Source: Alnus glutinosa (taxonomy: Eukaryota; Streptophyta; Magnoliopsida; Fagales; Betulaceae). Taken from it: a DNA stretch of 64,000 nucleotides. The notes below the pieces were generated by a model. It was not told the DNA's origin, did not search any database, and saw nothing but the letters and a program-made list of their open reading frames with translations. Positions 11,308-23,484 of this stretch are shown here, one piece after another. Made by a program: the position numbers and the translations under genes. How positions within the stretch are numbered: position 1 is the first letter of the stretch; every line of letters begins with the position of its first letter. The stretch spans positions 27,234,261 through 27,298,260 of the forward strand of contig NC_084889.1 in assembly GCF_958979055.1 (NCBI RefSeq), written 5' to 3'.

Positions 11308-14300
11308 CTATACACGAGAAAAGAAATTCAAGATACTGCTGCTCTTTTTATTCTCTGAAATCTTGCTATTACTTCTCTTCGACTTCTCAGTTTTCCCTCT
11401 CCTTTTTCCATCAGTGACCTTTTTAGGCTTAGAATTTACACTCCCCTGGGATTCCAAATTTATGCACAAGATGTCAGAATCTTCTATCTCAGTTATCCCT
11501 GAAACTTGTTCAACTATCTGATCTGAGTGAATATCACTGAGACTTCTTTTCCTGGCAGACTTGTCAAGAACCTCTAATGGAGTGTTATCAAGAGTACTTA
11601 AGCACAAGATTTCCAAATTTTCATCAGTTGCAACTAAAACCTCTTCAGCAATGCTCTCTATTTGAACGAACCGGGTTTCATCCCATTTCCTTTTCTTGAA
11701 TGGGTTGTTGTCAGGAACCTTTAGGGTATTGCTGTTCTCGACCATTGTATTTTCTACTGTTCCATGAATTTCTGATGGCAAAGTTAATTTCTCTAGTGCT
11801 GCAGCTTCCTTCAAAAATTTACTTTCATTTGAAATTGATGTCTGCTTCTCTGTATATCATCAAAATATACCAATAATTTACTTTCATTTGTTCAAAAACA
11901 ATTTACTCCACAGTATTCATATACAGGCATCCAATTTTAGACCCACATACATGTATCATACGTATCTACATGATACAGATACATTCATTAATGCATGCAA
12001 ATATTAACTCATGAGTTACATGCTTACATTAATTTAAGCATCTGTGTGTGTGTTTGTGTATAGAAAACTTCGGAATTTGCTAGTGGGCCAAAAGAACTCT
12101 TATTGGACTTGCTTTCTTTGTGGTTAACACAATTGTCTGTTTACCAAAAATTAAAACCATATATTGGAAACTTGTTAATAGGTGTTACCTGGGATTGCTT
12201 ATTAAAAAAAGGCAATATCAGGAGTCAGAGAACTTACCAGTAATATCAATGTCTCTGTTTATATGGGAGGGAAAGACAGCAAAGCAGCTCTCTTGTGTAG
12301 ATACAGCAGCAGCTTGAGGACTTGGAAGTTCATCTGAAGTTTGGATCACAACAGGATGTGGATGGCATCGAGAACTTGGGAAATGATCAAAGGCCTCCAT
12401 GCTTATAGGGTCTAAATTTCCTTCAGCTATTGCAGTAGCAATTGATGGAGGCATTTCCCTAATTTATAATTAGTCAAGGAAAAACTACGCAAATCAGAAA
12501 CACACCCCACCCACATTCACTCCCACACTGGGCTTATTACTCGCAATTTCACATTTTCAAGGGTTCTCAAATATAACCAGTTGCATAGATGCAAAGCTAT
12601 GTAGCAAGAACACTAAGACAGGTGATCATGTCAAACAGAACAAAGTCTCTTAGGTTCAAACCTCAAATAATACGAACTGTAATGCATGCACCATGGCCTA
12701 GGACTTGTAATGGTGGCTGTAGGTCTATAAATCATGGTGTATAACATGATAAAAATGCTGAAAAAAAAAGAGAGGGATAGTTATCTTCATAGATGTCCTT
12801 CTGTATATTGATAAGTCAGAATAAAGAAATTAATTAAAAATAAATAAATAAAAGAAAAAAGAAAGAAAGAGAGGATACGGCCCCAGGAACTCAAGCTCTC
12901 CACTTAGAGACTGTAGAAGCTTTTCTGGGAGAGGTTTCATATGTCTGAGCTTTTTAGTGTCAAGATCATATCTGCATAGCAGCAACAAGGCAGTATGTAT
13001 CACTAATAAAAGTGGAAAAAGGCAGTATACATTTGTAAATATGCAAGAGAGAACGAGGAATTGGTGATGCTTTATTCAAATAGTAATTGATTTTCACAAA
13101 CTACACACATTTGGGCATGCTGGAAAACTGCAACTGCTTCTGTAAAAGATTTGGAGTAATCTTCAGGCATTTGATTGCCCTTCTCAAACTTCAAAACTGA
13201 TAGAACCTGAAAACATGTGAGACAAGATATTAGGGATACCAATGCCATAATAGCATGAATCATTTACATCACCCACATCTCTAAAACTATAAATCAATAT
13301 AGCAAAGTTGCAACGAAATCTACCTTTTTAGAAGCAGACATACAATCAAGCACACAAGGATGTTTTGAAGAGTTTCTTGATAATAAAAAGCCCATTTGGA
13401 AAGTCTAAGATTTTCAACAGATTATGGCTTTACTTATGAAAATCCACGAGTCTTTAACAGATTAAGCCATTAGGGAAACCGTCACATTCACGATTTAGAA
13501 TTTGCTTTTAACCCAAATCCCGAAATCAATGCAGTAATAAAACTAAAGCCTTATATCAGTTTTGAGGCGGGTAAAAGTCAAGCAATGGGTGGAAATAAGC
13601 AGAGAAAATGTACACTATTCTAAATAGAGTACACATATGATAGGATTTTGATGTTTAGCTCAGCCAGAAATAAAAAAACTTTTCCCAGTTCTTCGAGTAT
13701 CAATCTAATTTGCTAGCCTTCCTTTCTCTTTTTAGGCTTGTTTTGTAGTAAGTGAAATACAACAATGGCACCAAATTGCCAGAGCTCAAAGATGTGGAGA
13801 ACCAAGTTCCACCAAGCTTTTATGGAAATTTAGTTTAACCTTCCTTTGGATGCTTGAGAATCCATAAGAAAAGAACCTAAACAAACATTTGAAACACATA
13901 TCTTTCCTTAGTTTGGTTCCAATAAAAACTCAGCAGAGCAATATAGCATCAGTTGGTTAGATGAGTGGAATTTTTTCATCTCATACGAACAAGGAAACAT
14001 AAATTAGAAAGCATTCAAGTTCTTTCAAAGACCGAAGGGCCGTCCGCAGAACAATGACAGATGTAAGACCTTTCTAATGGAACAAGTATAAGCACATGTC
14101 ATGTGGACTTCCCAAAAGAGGCAGCCAAATTAGCCAACAGAAACACAAGCATTCTCTTCAGAAAATACTCTGTTGAAGGCTGCCCTATTAATTTCAGTGG
14201 AAAGAAGCTAATTATTAGTGTATGTGACGGCAACAACCAGTTATGTCTGGTTTTTAGCGATCTTAAACTATACCTGATTCTATTCGAAGTTTGCTTTGCA

Positions 14301-17300
14301 TCATGATTCATTGATGTCATATTTCCATGGAATTTGATTCTTGCACTACATCATCACAACAACTGCACAACAATCCCTCACATGAGGGTGGGCCCCAGTG
14401 TATAGGGCCCACCTTCATGTGAGAGGTTGTTATATTGGTGTTGTAAATCTAACATTTTCCTATTTCCAAAGAGCCTAAATGAGAACTTTCCAAACAAATT
14501 CCAACTTTACCTTACAACTAACTATCTATCGAAACTTAAAACCTCTCTAGCTTGTTGTCATCTGTCCCCACCAGAAATGCTTCTGATGAAACATGTTAAA
14601 TATTTTATATCCTACCACTGCCCAGAAAAAGGGCAAGATTCATATGTTTATGATCATGCACTCTACCTTACAAATTTTTATCAGAGAAATGGTTCCATAA
14701 AAATACTTCTGATTAAGAACGTGTATAAATGGTTTGTAGCTCCTGTTTTTATCTTTATATTATCTTGACCAGATCTTCTGTGCATAAAAATGTACTTTGT
14801 TCTGTTAACGTTATTCAGAAACAAGTAGAGAAGACTTACACGATCTAAGTTCCGGTACTTGGAAACCAAGGCATAAGCTTTTGCAATTCCAATCCCGGGA
14901 ACAGATGGAAGGAAATCACAGCCGGCTAAAACACACATACCTGTGAAAATGCCACAATGTAATCTGCTTATTCTTTCCAATGCATCTATAGCAAACCACC
15001 AAGAAACTGAGATATTGTTTTACTCATTCAGATAGACAAATGTGTTGCTTATTCTTTCGAATGCATCTATAGGAAACCACCAAGAAAATGAGATATTGTT
15101 TTACTCATTCAGATAGGCAAAGGAACACATTTCTGCTTTAACATTTGTCAGGCATGTAAGCCAGAAGACTTCAGACAGCATCAGTTCAGATAACAATTTG
15201 AATCACTACAGTTTGAATCATGGCGTCAATGTAGAAAGTGCAGAACAAGATAAGGATAATGCAGAAGTTCAAGACCTTCAATCTTATCATACTACACGGC
15301 AGAAACCAACTCCATGAGAAGGATAGCTGATGAGCTCTCTCTTCTTGATTTGTAGCTAGTTTGCAATTTAAATTTGCTGATGTTTGTTAACAATCTGTTG
15401 TAGTATGAAACTCGATATAATGATTAACTATATAGAGCTTATATATAATCGAATACAAGTTTGGATTACGTTGGTCAAAACTATTTTCTTCATTTTTTCT
15501 TTCAAGGCATTCGTGAAAAAATTAGTGGAAGGAGATTACTCACTTTACATGTATGATTACATTAAGGCCTGCCAGCATTTCAAGGTATGGAAATCCCTTC
15601 GGTTAACCGAAATCAATTTTTGGTGTGGTATGCATGTTTTTGTTGATGCTTTCAATCCACATTTTTTTTTCTTAACATATACAACCTTTATTTTTGCCAT
15701 AAAAAAATACACAAACTAAATTTAGTGTGTCACAGTGAACCCACCTCTGAACAAATCCATATTAAAGTTTCGGAAGGAAGGTGTACGAGCCACAGAGTCA
15801 AAAACCTTGTCTAGCACTATCTGTTGGCCATTGCCATATCGGTCCATCTTAAAGATAATCTGTTTGCAACCAAATACAAATCAAAACAACAACAAAAACT
15901 GCCAATGATAGAAAATGAAAATGAAGTCATCAGGAGAGCAGTAGACCTCCATCTGCATCATATCAAAGTTTCGTGGGAATTCTTACAGCTTGGCAACCAT
16001 ATGCTATTAGGTCACTATCTTCTGTAATCACTGCAGCAATACCACCCTTTTCAGCCTCAAGACTGCATAGATATGCCAACTGTGCATCGGCCTCATATGG
16101 CGCTACCACATATTCAATTTTCTCTGATCTAAGAACCTGAAAGGTCACCAGGGACACAGTTACTAGCAGTGAATCTAGATCCCAAAGTTTTTTATCAAAC
16201 CAAGTTATATTTGGAAACCATTGGAACAATGTGTAGACCTAGAAGATGGATAAAGTTAATAGAGCTATGGCAATTAGGTACCTGTATCACTTGATGCGCT
16301 ATGGATGGTGTGATACTCACTGCTCTCTACAAGTTGAAAACGTTAAATCACCACTTGTCCATGTTAAACACAAAAAGGTGAGGCACCATACATAGAATAT
16401 TTAATTGAAATAGAAGATGAATGACGAATATAAAGTTTAAACTTATAACATTTGCTCTAATATCATATTAAATTACCACTTATCTTAAAAGCTTAAACTC
16501 ATAGAAAATAGTAAATTTAATTATTTAATTAATATTCTAACAGAAAATGGGTAGAAATTTATAAAAGCTTAACTTAGTCATTAAATGTGAGATGAATTAC
16601 AGTCATTAAACCAACAATATTAACCCATTGAAAAAAAAAAAAAAGGGAGATAATAGCAGTAGCTAATAATACCTGGAAGAGCTCAGAGGCGGCAGTAACA
16701 TTCCCTTCTTTGAGCTTGGCCATTGCCAAATCAAGATTGGCTTCTCGTTTTCTGAATCAAAATGACACATTCCCACATCTTAAAATTCAAAAAACCAAAA
16801 AGAAAAAGTAAAAAATAAAATAAAATTGTGGGATATTGTTATTATACGTGCCTGTGTCGCTCTTGCTCGGTGGAGGCCTTACTCGGAATATTCCCGCCGT
16901 CGAAAACGACGACGGGCGTAATCTTATGGTGCCGAAGCAGATTGATTCGGTGCATAAAGTATTCCAAGAATCGCATTTTCTTATCGCCATCTGAATTCAG
17001 ACAAAGCTCCATGCTACAGGAATAAGCTGCCCCAACATTTTTTTTAAGTTAATTTCTTTCATTTCACACACCCAAATCAGAATACATTGAAAGCCACATT
17101 TACATAAACGTTGGCCTACCTCCTTTGTGAAGCCATGAATACGCATCGATACCCACCTGCAAAACTGATTTTTTAAACAAACAAACAAACAAACAAACAA
17201 ACAAAAAACTTCGAAAGAAATGCCCGATTGAAAGAAGAAAAGGGAAAAAGGGTAAGGATATTTACCCGCTTGCCGGCATATTTTTTGATGTGGATGGGTT

Positions 17301-17343
17301 CAATGTGGGGCTTCATGAATCTGAGAAGGTCTTTGATACCCAT
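11308..17343 (-). CDS. EXO1: Exonuclease 1 (EXO1-like 5'-3' exonuclease, FEN1/XPG family)
   Basis: EXO1 is a nuclear 5'-3' exonuclease and flap nuclease of mismatch repair, end resection and recombination. I read 12 exons on the minus strand: 17266-17343, 17120-17156, 16852-17026, 16673-16751, 16282-16326, 15987-16136, 15745-15859, 14840-14940, 13109-13206, 12879-12971, 12238-12458 and 11308-11849. They sum to 1,734 bases, 577 residues, with every phase consistent. The N-terminus [20 protein letters not shown], metal-binding Asp in [12 protein letters not shown] and VVVFDGG, Glu/Asp in [13 protein letters not shown] and [11 protein letters not shown], and the helix-two-turn-helix segment [12 protein letters not shown] are intact. 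The C-terminal third is basic and ends SILNFFSRV, a PCNA-box-like tail without the usual Gln. Intron 3 (after 16852) uses a GC donor. Plants have EXO1 paralogues of different length; which one this is cannot be settled here. The start is the family-typical MGI. Confidence 0.93.
14356..14444. mobile_element. MITE family M2, copy 1 (in EXO1 intron 8)
   Basis: An inverted repeat of about 40 bp per arm: ACAACAACTGCACAACAATC with CCTCACATGAGGGTGGGCCC on the left pairs with GGGCCCACCTTCATGTGAGA on the right. Copies 2 and 3 lie at 35982-36091 and 36138-36252. Short, AT/TA-poor centre and no ORF indicate a non-autonomous DNA element. Superfamily is not clear. Confidence 0.75.
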
Positions 17344-17584
17344 TTGCTCCTTCCGATTCTTCTGGGTTTTGGGTTTTTGTTGGGCGTATTTTTTGGTTTG
17401 GGATCAGAGTATAATATATGAGTGGGAGAAAATGGCGGGAAGAGGAGCAAATGTCAAAATAAGGAGGCAACGTTCAAAATTTAAACAATGATATTTTTTT
17501 TGTTTTTTGTATTTTTGTATTATTTTTTTTTTTTAAGTACAATGATATGTTTAATCAAGTCCCCATATTGCTTCTTTTATTTCC
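17344..17584. other. EXO1 upstream region
   Basis: 5' flank of the EXO1 gene, GC content near that of the first exon then T-rich. No clear TATA box is visible. A foldback element starts at about 17585. Confidence 0.4.
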
Positions 17585-18135
17585 AAAACTCATTTGGTAT
17601 CTCTGTTAGATTTTCGGTCCAAATTTTAACAGCTCGCTACGTGTCTACCGCTGAGGTTGACATGTAACACTATATAAAAATAAAAAATAAAAATCTTTAA
17701 AAAATAATTTAAAATAATAAAATTTTTTTAAAAAAAATGAAGAAAAAAAAAAGGGTTGCTGAGCCACCCTCCTTAGCCATTTTGGGCAAGGGAGTGGCCG
17801 CCTTGCAGGAAAAAAAAATGATGGGTTTTGGGCCTTTGGCCCATGAGAGTGGTTCGCCCACCCCTAAGGTCCAAAACCCATAATTTATTTATTTTTTTCT
17901 TATCATGGGGTGGTTCAACCATCCCAGACCGGCTAAGGAGGTGGCTGATATTTTATTTTATTTTCAAGTTATTTTCATTTTTTTTTAAATTTTATTATTC
18001 TTAAAGATTTTTATTTTTTATTTTTTTTAAATATAATACCACATGTTAACCTCAGCGGTTGACACGTAGCGAGCCGTTAAAATTTGGACAAAAAATCTAA
18101 CAAATATACCAAATGGGTTTTTACTCCTAATTCAA
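17585..18135. mobile_element. Large foldback (MITE-like) element, ~550 bp
   Basis: Almost the whole segment is an imperfect inverted repeat. The left arm has CATTTGGTAT (17591), TTAACAGCTCGCTACGTGTC and CCGCTGAGGTTGACATG; the right arm carries the complements, CATGTTAACCTCAGCGGTTG, ACACGTAGCGAGCCGTTAA and ATACCAAATG (18107). Inner arms are AGCCACCCTCCTTAGCC and GGCTAAGGAGGTGGCT. Arms are about 250 bp around a centre near 17855. No ORF and no certain target duplication. Such structures are typical of Mutator-like or foldback elements. Confidence 0.75.
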
Positions 18136-18451
18136 GTACCACTTATGATATAAAACAAAACTGAAGCACTAAATTTAAAAACACTTAAAACACAGGTACT
18201 AATGAGGTATTTAACCCTTAAGGATAATATATAAATAAATAAATAATAATAATAATAAATACATATTATTTTTTTGTTTTTTAAACTCTTTTTTATTAAA
18301 TAATAATTGAGAAAAGCATATTGACATATTGTCCATTTCAATTTTTGGCAAAATATATTGTTTATATAAGAGGAATAATCTTTTCTATTTTTACACTTCC
18401 CACAATACAAAAAAAATGTATGTTTTTGGTTCAACGGGAATGAGTAGGAAT

Positions 18452-19207
18452 CAAGGGCAGTATTCGAGCCGAGTCGAGTCGAGTATTGAATGTTCAAGCT
18501 CGGCTCATTTAATTTTATTTCGAACACGAGTCGAACTCGAATTTATCATCGAACAAAATATTCTGTTCAAGCTTGGCTCATTTAATTTTATTTCGAATAC
18601 GAGTCGAGCTCGATCTTATCACGAACTGCTCAATTAACTTATTCATATATTATATAAAGTAAATATCATGATTGTTTATATTTTCATAAATCCATATTAA
18701 TCATTAATTAATTAGGTCTTGTTAAAATTTTATCATCTAAGTTCATTAAATAAATTAACTTGAATCTTAAATAATATAATCTCGAGTTTATATGTATGTA
18801 TATAAATTTATTATGCACATACACAAATTACATGTATGCACATAAACACATATAACCACACATACTCACAAACACACACTTATGTACACACAAATCTATA
18901 AAATTAAACTCATAACAATAATTTAAGCTATATCTATCATATTAGGAAGATGATTCATTTTTACTTAAGATGTTCTTATTACAAAATTAAAATAATACTA
19001 AGAAAAAATTGTAAAAATGAAGTTATACGAGTTTATACAAGTTTATCCGAGTCGAGTCGAGTTTATACAAGTATGTCTCGTTTAATATTCGAACATATTA
19101 TTGTGTTCATGAAAGACTCATTTATTATTCAAACCGAGACCGAATCGAATTTAACCAAATCGAATCGAGCCGAGCTGACGAGTGACCGAGCTCATCTTAC
19201 ACCCCTA
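18452..19207. mobile_element. hAT-like non-autonomous DNA element (GAGTCGAG-rich)
   Basis: Flanked by TAGGAAT duplications (18445-18451 and 19208-19214; seven matching bases of a probable 8-bp site). Ends are CAAGGGCAGTATTCGAGC on the left and a right end whose complement begins TAGGGGTGTAAGATGAGC. Both subterminal regions carry many GAGTCGAG/CGAGCTCG motifs in opposite orientation. No transposase ORF. The 8-bp-like duplication and CAGGGG-type ends fit hAT, though the terminal repeats are degenerate. Confidence 0.65.
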
Positions 19208-19214
19208 TAGGAAT

Positions 19215-19752
19215 GGGATAGAATTCTTGGGAATAGGAGATTTTCATAGTTGATTTATTCCTTGGTATTGTGTATGCATTATTTATGCTTTCAATTTCAA
19301 AAATATTCTTATTATTTATGTTTTCAAATGCATAAGATGGTTTTATTCAAAAGTATTTAAAATTTAACCGAAAACGACATGGAATAAGAAACTATATATA
19401 AATAGTGGCTTTCTTTCATTGTCCAAAATATAAATTATATATATTGTTTTTGTTGTATTTTCTTTGTTTTCATCTCTAACCAAATAAAACCTTTTTTTAT
19501 TTTTGTTTTTTTGTAATAAGTATTAATAATGCATATTTATTAAAGGCCAATTATACTATTATATGAATTTGACTTAAATACTATAAAAAAGCTACAGCAT
19601 ATCTGCTATAATTTTTTTCGACTTTCGAAATTTAATTTCACACCTTTTCTCTTTCATTGGGGCTTATAAAAAAGTAATTCTCCTACTTTGATTCTTACCC
19701 AAAAAATAAAAATAAAAAATAAAAAAAAATTATTATGGCCTAAAAAAATTAA
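19215..19752. other. AT-rich intergenic sequence
   Basis: AT-rich spacer with A and T runs. I see no gene, RNA or repeat boundary in it. Confidence 0.4.
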
Positions 19753-19810
19753 GAAAAATGTTTAGTTGTACACTCTCATCTCACTTCTATCTCACCGTTG
19801 TCTACGTGGA

Positions 19811-21272
19811 TGATAAGTGCTGAATGTTACACATTCAAGCCCCTTAATTTACATATGTTAAGCTCTTAGTTTTGTTATAATTTGATGTTTTGTGTTGTTT
19901 TTGTATTTTCTTATATTTTACAGGTTTTAGAAGAAAAACCGATCAAATTCCAAGATTATAATGAAGTCAGCAAACTCACTTTTGGATAGATTCAAACTCC
20001 AAATCAATTTTGAATTTAAGGAAAGAGAAGTTGGCAAAAATTCGTTATCTTTGGAAAGAATCCAGAATGAGCACGTTACAGTAATTTAATCATAACTTTC
20101 GGCTCAAGTATTATATTGCAACAAAATTGGTGGCGTTGGAAAGATAATAAGAAAGGAAATAAATATGTTAGAAATAGGTTTTTCCTAATTCGGACGTTTA
20201 CCATGCCAAAATCGCCCCGCAATAAAAGACCGCAAATCTGTACGAATTTTGGAATCCTTTTCCTACTTGGATAGAAATTTCAGAAAAATGAGAAGACTTG
20301 TAATTATTCTTTTTGGACTAGAAAACCTACTTAGAGTTGTAATAGGAATTCTAGAGCTTCTAAAGCTTCTCTAATCCCTATAAATAGGCCTCTAGCCTTT
20401 GAAGAAAGACACACAAGCTTTGAGGAAGAATCAAAGACTACATCAAGAAGGTTCTTTCTAGTTTTTATTTTCTTCTTTTATTTATTTTCTGTATGTATAT
20501 AATTTTAGTTTATATTAGTTGTAACTAATACTTTAGTTAGGGCTCGATTGAAGCCCTAATCATGTCTCTTGAAGTTTATCAATTTGCTTTGCTACAATTT
20601 ATATATTGATGTTTAACTTGATTAATTCTAGTTTCTTGAATTCCTTGCATGTTTATGTTTGGCCATCATATGCATGTGGTATGGAGTTGTTATTTATGTC
20701 AATTTGGATGACCGAGTCCTGGGCATAATAGAGTAACGAAAGAACCCCGACACAGGTTCTTGGATTAATCAACATAAAGACAACTAGAATAGATACCATA
20801 TTCTAATCTGAGTGTGTTTACCGATTTCCATAGATTTATGCTTTCTTGAAGAACAACTTAGTAGATACCATGCTAAATCCTTCAAGGAAGAAAAGAGTTA
20901 GAGTAGATACCATGCCTAACTCGTTGTTTAGGGAAATCAATAGCTTTAGGAGAAGATACCATTCCCTTGTGGCTGGTAAGCATTAAGCATCATGTTATGA
21001 TTGTAGTATTGTGCATATTGCGAATCTTATTTGAGTATGATTAGCGGTGGATATCGAAGCCCTACCTTTTCTTCATAATATTTTATATTCAATCTTTTAT
21101 CTCGTCTTATTCAACATATCGCTTTTAGGAATTTCTCTTTAAATACAATTTATACCAATCCTCGTGGGAATGATCTCGTATTTGCCTACTATACTATCGT
21201 TTTGATCTTGTGCACTTGCGAGTAAAACGTACAAATATTTATCTATTTATTTAGGTAGATATTTGCACAACA
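19811..21272 (+). repeat. Element B 5' LTR
   Basis: About 12-14 substitutions from the 3' LTR over 1,462 bp. A TATA box TATAAATA at 20379-20386 (equivalent 25281-25288 in the 3' copy) is followed by GGCCTCTAGCC, a probable start of the R region. Confidence 0.92.
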
Positions 21273-21278
21273 AGTTTT

Positions 21279-21295
21279 TGGCGCCGTTGCCGGGG
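21279..21295 (+). promoter_or_regulatory. Primer-binding site of element B
   Basis: TGGCGCCGTTGCCGGGG, six bases after the 5' LTR. This is the common site of Athila-like and related gypsy elements, usually assigned to tRNA-Asp. Confidence 0.8.
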
Positions 21296-21489
21296 ATTGT
21301 GTTAAATTGTGTTTTTAAAGTTTTTCCTTTTACTTTAGTTATTTCTGTTTATGATAATCTAAAAAAAAAAAAAAAAAGGGTTTTTTCCTTTAATTTTTAT
21401 TTTTATTTTTGATTTTTGTGTTCCTTTTGTTATGCTTATGTTCATGTAAAAAAAAAAAAAAAAAAAAAAAATTCAAAGTTAAGGAAGAC

Positions 21490-22626
21490 ATGGCAGACGT
21501 ACGTGTAGAGAATCCACCCGAGCAGAAGCCGATGAAGAGTTCCTTCATACCACAAAATCCAAATCAGCTATCTTGCATTGCTTTTCAACCAAATGTGCAA
21601 AGCAATTTTGATTTGTCTCTGTTGCTCAATATGGTTCCACACTATAGAGGCACACCTACAGAGGATCCATATCTACACATTCGGGACTTCTTTGATCTTT
21701 GCAAAACTCAAAACATCCATGGCTTAAATGCGGAAGGAATCAGGTTGATTCTCTTCCCTTTTTCCTTGAAAGATAATGCTAAGTTATGGTTGAATTCTTT
21801 GGCAGCAGGGTCCATTCACAATTGGGAGGAGTTGACCACAAAGTTCGTGAAAAGATTCTTTTCAGCCCAACAGACTAGGCAATTGAGGAGGAAGATTCAA
21901 ACCTTCCAACAAAAAGATGGAGACCTATTCTTTGAGGCATGGGAACACTTCAAGGAGCTACTTCTAAAATGCCCACATCACAATCTATCTCAAGACGATC
22001 AGGTACAAGCTTTCTATGAAGGTTTAAATGATTCTAACAAAAGTCTTGTAGATTCAGCTTGTGAAGGTGTACTAATGGAAAAGAATAGTGAGGAAGCCAT
22101 AGAACTTTTTGAGACTTTAAGCGAAAACTCCCAACAATTCTCATCCCGTGGGAGGCAAGGACTCAAAAGAAAAGGCGTCTATGAAGTGAATGTCAATAAT
22201 GGAGTTCAAACTCAGATGGCTACCTTGGAGAGGAAACTGGATATGCTAGTGAAAGTCATGACTACTCATAACATCTCTCCAATTCAACAGATTGCTCAAG
22301 TTGAGGTATGTGCCATATGTTCTCATTCTGACCATACCACTGAGACTTGCCCCATGCTTTCATTTACAGATCAGGAGCAAGCGAACTATGTGAGCCAGAA
22401 TAACTATCCTCCAAAGAACAATCCATACTCCAACATCTACAATGCAGGGTGGCAAACCCACCCCAATTTTTCATGGAGTAACACTCAGAATGTGCAAAAT
22501 CCCAAAGGGCAGCAAAGAAATTTCCAACAGGAAAATAACTATCAAGCTCCACCACAAGCGGTCGAACCGAATCCAAAACCAAAGAAGAATGACCTTGAAG
22601 ATGCTCTACTCAAATTTTTAACTTAG
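21490..22626 (+). CDS. Element B gag protein
   Basis: 378 residues from ATG 21490 (an upstream in-frame poly-Lys stretch comes from an A run and is excluded) to TAG 22624-22626. Residues about 60-220 match the plant retrotransposon gag (capsid) domain, with YLHIRDFFDLC, LILFPFSLKDNAKLWL and EELTTKFVKRFF. A CX2CX4HX4C knuckle CAICSHSDHTTETC lies near residue 275 and a Gln/Asn-rich segment follows. The reading frame continues after the TAG without shift through 23232, so the stop looks like a CAG to TAG change in a formerly longer protein, or a leaky stop (TAG CAA CAA). It forms the virus-like particle that packages element RNA. Confidence 0.9.
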   Translation: MADVRVENPPEQKPMKSSFIPQNPNQLSCIAFQPNVQSNFDLSLLLNMVPHYRGTPTEDPYLHIRDFFDLCKTQNIHGLNAEGIRLILFPFSLKDNAKLWLNSLAAGSIHNWEELTTKFVKRFFSAQQTRQLRRKIQTFQQKDGDLFFEAWEHFKELLLKCPHHNLSQDDQVQAFYEGLNDSNKSLVDSACEGVLMEKNSEEAIELFETLSENSQQFSSRGRQGLKRKGVYEVNVNNGVQTQMATLERKLDMLVKVMTTHNISPIQQIAQVEVCAICSHSDHTTETCPMLSFTDQEQANYVSQNNYPPKNNPYSNIYNAGWQTHPNFSWSNTQNVQNPKGQQRNFQQENNYQAPPQAVEPNPKPKKNDLEDALLKFLT

Positions 22627-23232
22627 CAACAACATACCAATGCTCAGATCAGTCAAGCTGTCCAAAGATTGGAAACACAAGTGGGGCAGTTGGCCAAAGA
22701 GTTCAATGAGAGAAAAATGGGCGAATTCCCAATGGAAGCTGGCTGTGAACAAATCATCAACCACCTCAAAAGAGAAAGAGAAGAAGAGCTTCAAAGTCAG
22801 TTGTTGGGTAATCCTAGTGGATATTACATGGAGGATTGGAGTTCTTCCTATAATGAGCAAGCTATCACAACATTGAGTGAAGAAGTGGTCGAAAATCATG
22901 AGGAAGAGGGGAAGGAGGAGCAAATTGAGGTCATCAAAATAGAAAAACTCTCTAAGTATTCTCCTCATAGTATTTCAGTTCATGATTCCCTTCCGGATGA
23001 GAAACTGTTTGAGAATTCTCAGATTGATTTACCCCGATCTGTAAAAATTAGGAACTACCTTTCTGTAGGTAGAATTCATTCTCTATGGTCCAAGAGAAGA
23101 AAAGATTGGTGTTTCAAGTTTAAACTCAAAAGCTACTACCAAAAGCGCTCGAGCAGTCTAGGAGCTCAAGCGCATCTGCCCAGATTAGTGGTACTGAGGC
23201 CACTGCATGCACTACAAATCCATATCCTTTAA
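22627..23232 (+). CDS. Element B gag extension with conserved C-terminal motif
   Basis: In frame with gag after its TAG stop; first internal Met is at 22669. About 200 residues: a coiled-coil-like start (AVQRLETQVGQLAKEFNER), an acidic middle (EEEGKEEQIEVIKIEKL), then SKYSPHSISVHDSLPDEKLF and NYLSVGRIHSLWSKRRKDWC followed by FKFKLK. Element D (46923-47615) ends with nearly the same motif, although the two elements are otherwise divergent. I do not recognise this C-terminal motif as a known enzyme. It may be the end of gag where pol was replaced. Confidence 0.75.
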   Translation, partial: QQHTNAQISQAVQRLETQVGQLAKEFNERKMGEFPMEAGCEQIINHLKREREEELQSQLLGNPSGYYMEDWSSSYNEQAITTLSEEVVENHEEEGKEEQIEVIKIEKLSKYSPHSISVHDSLPDEKLFENSQIDLPRSVKIRNYLSVGRIHSLWSKRRKDWCFKFKLKSYYQKRSSSLGAQAHLPRLVVLRPLHALQIHIL

Positions 23233-23484
23233 AGAATTCTGGTTTTGTTTTTAATTATTGTTCATTTTATTTTGGTTAATTTTAGTTTTATTGTGGTTAA
23301 TTTTAGTTTCTATTTTTATTTTATTTTTATTTTTATTTTTTCAGTTTTCCTTTCCTTGGTTTTGTTTTTCTAGTTTTGTTTTTCAGGAAAAGTGTGTCTA
23401 CATTCAAGTTTGGGGGTGTGCTACGAGCCATACCTAGTCCAACCAATTTTCTCATCTCCCGGGTATGATCTTTCCATTCTATCT

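Noticed and set aside
16840..16850. GTATAA as donor of EXO1 intron 3
   Set aside because: It would shift the frame and lose the conserved R-K-R-E-A-N-L sequence; the GC donor keeps it.
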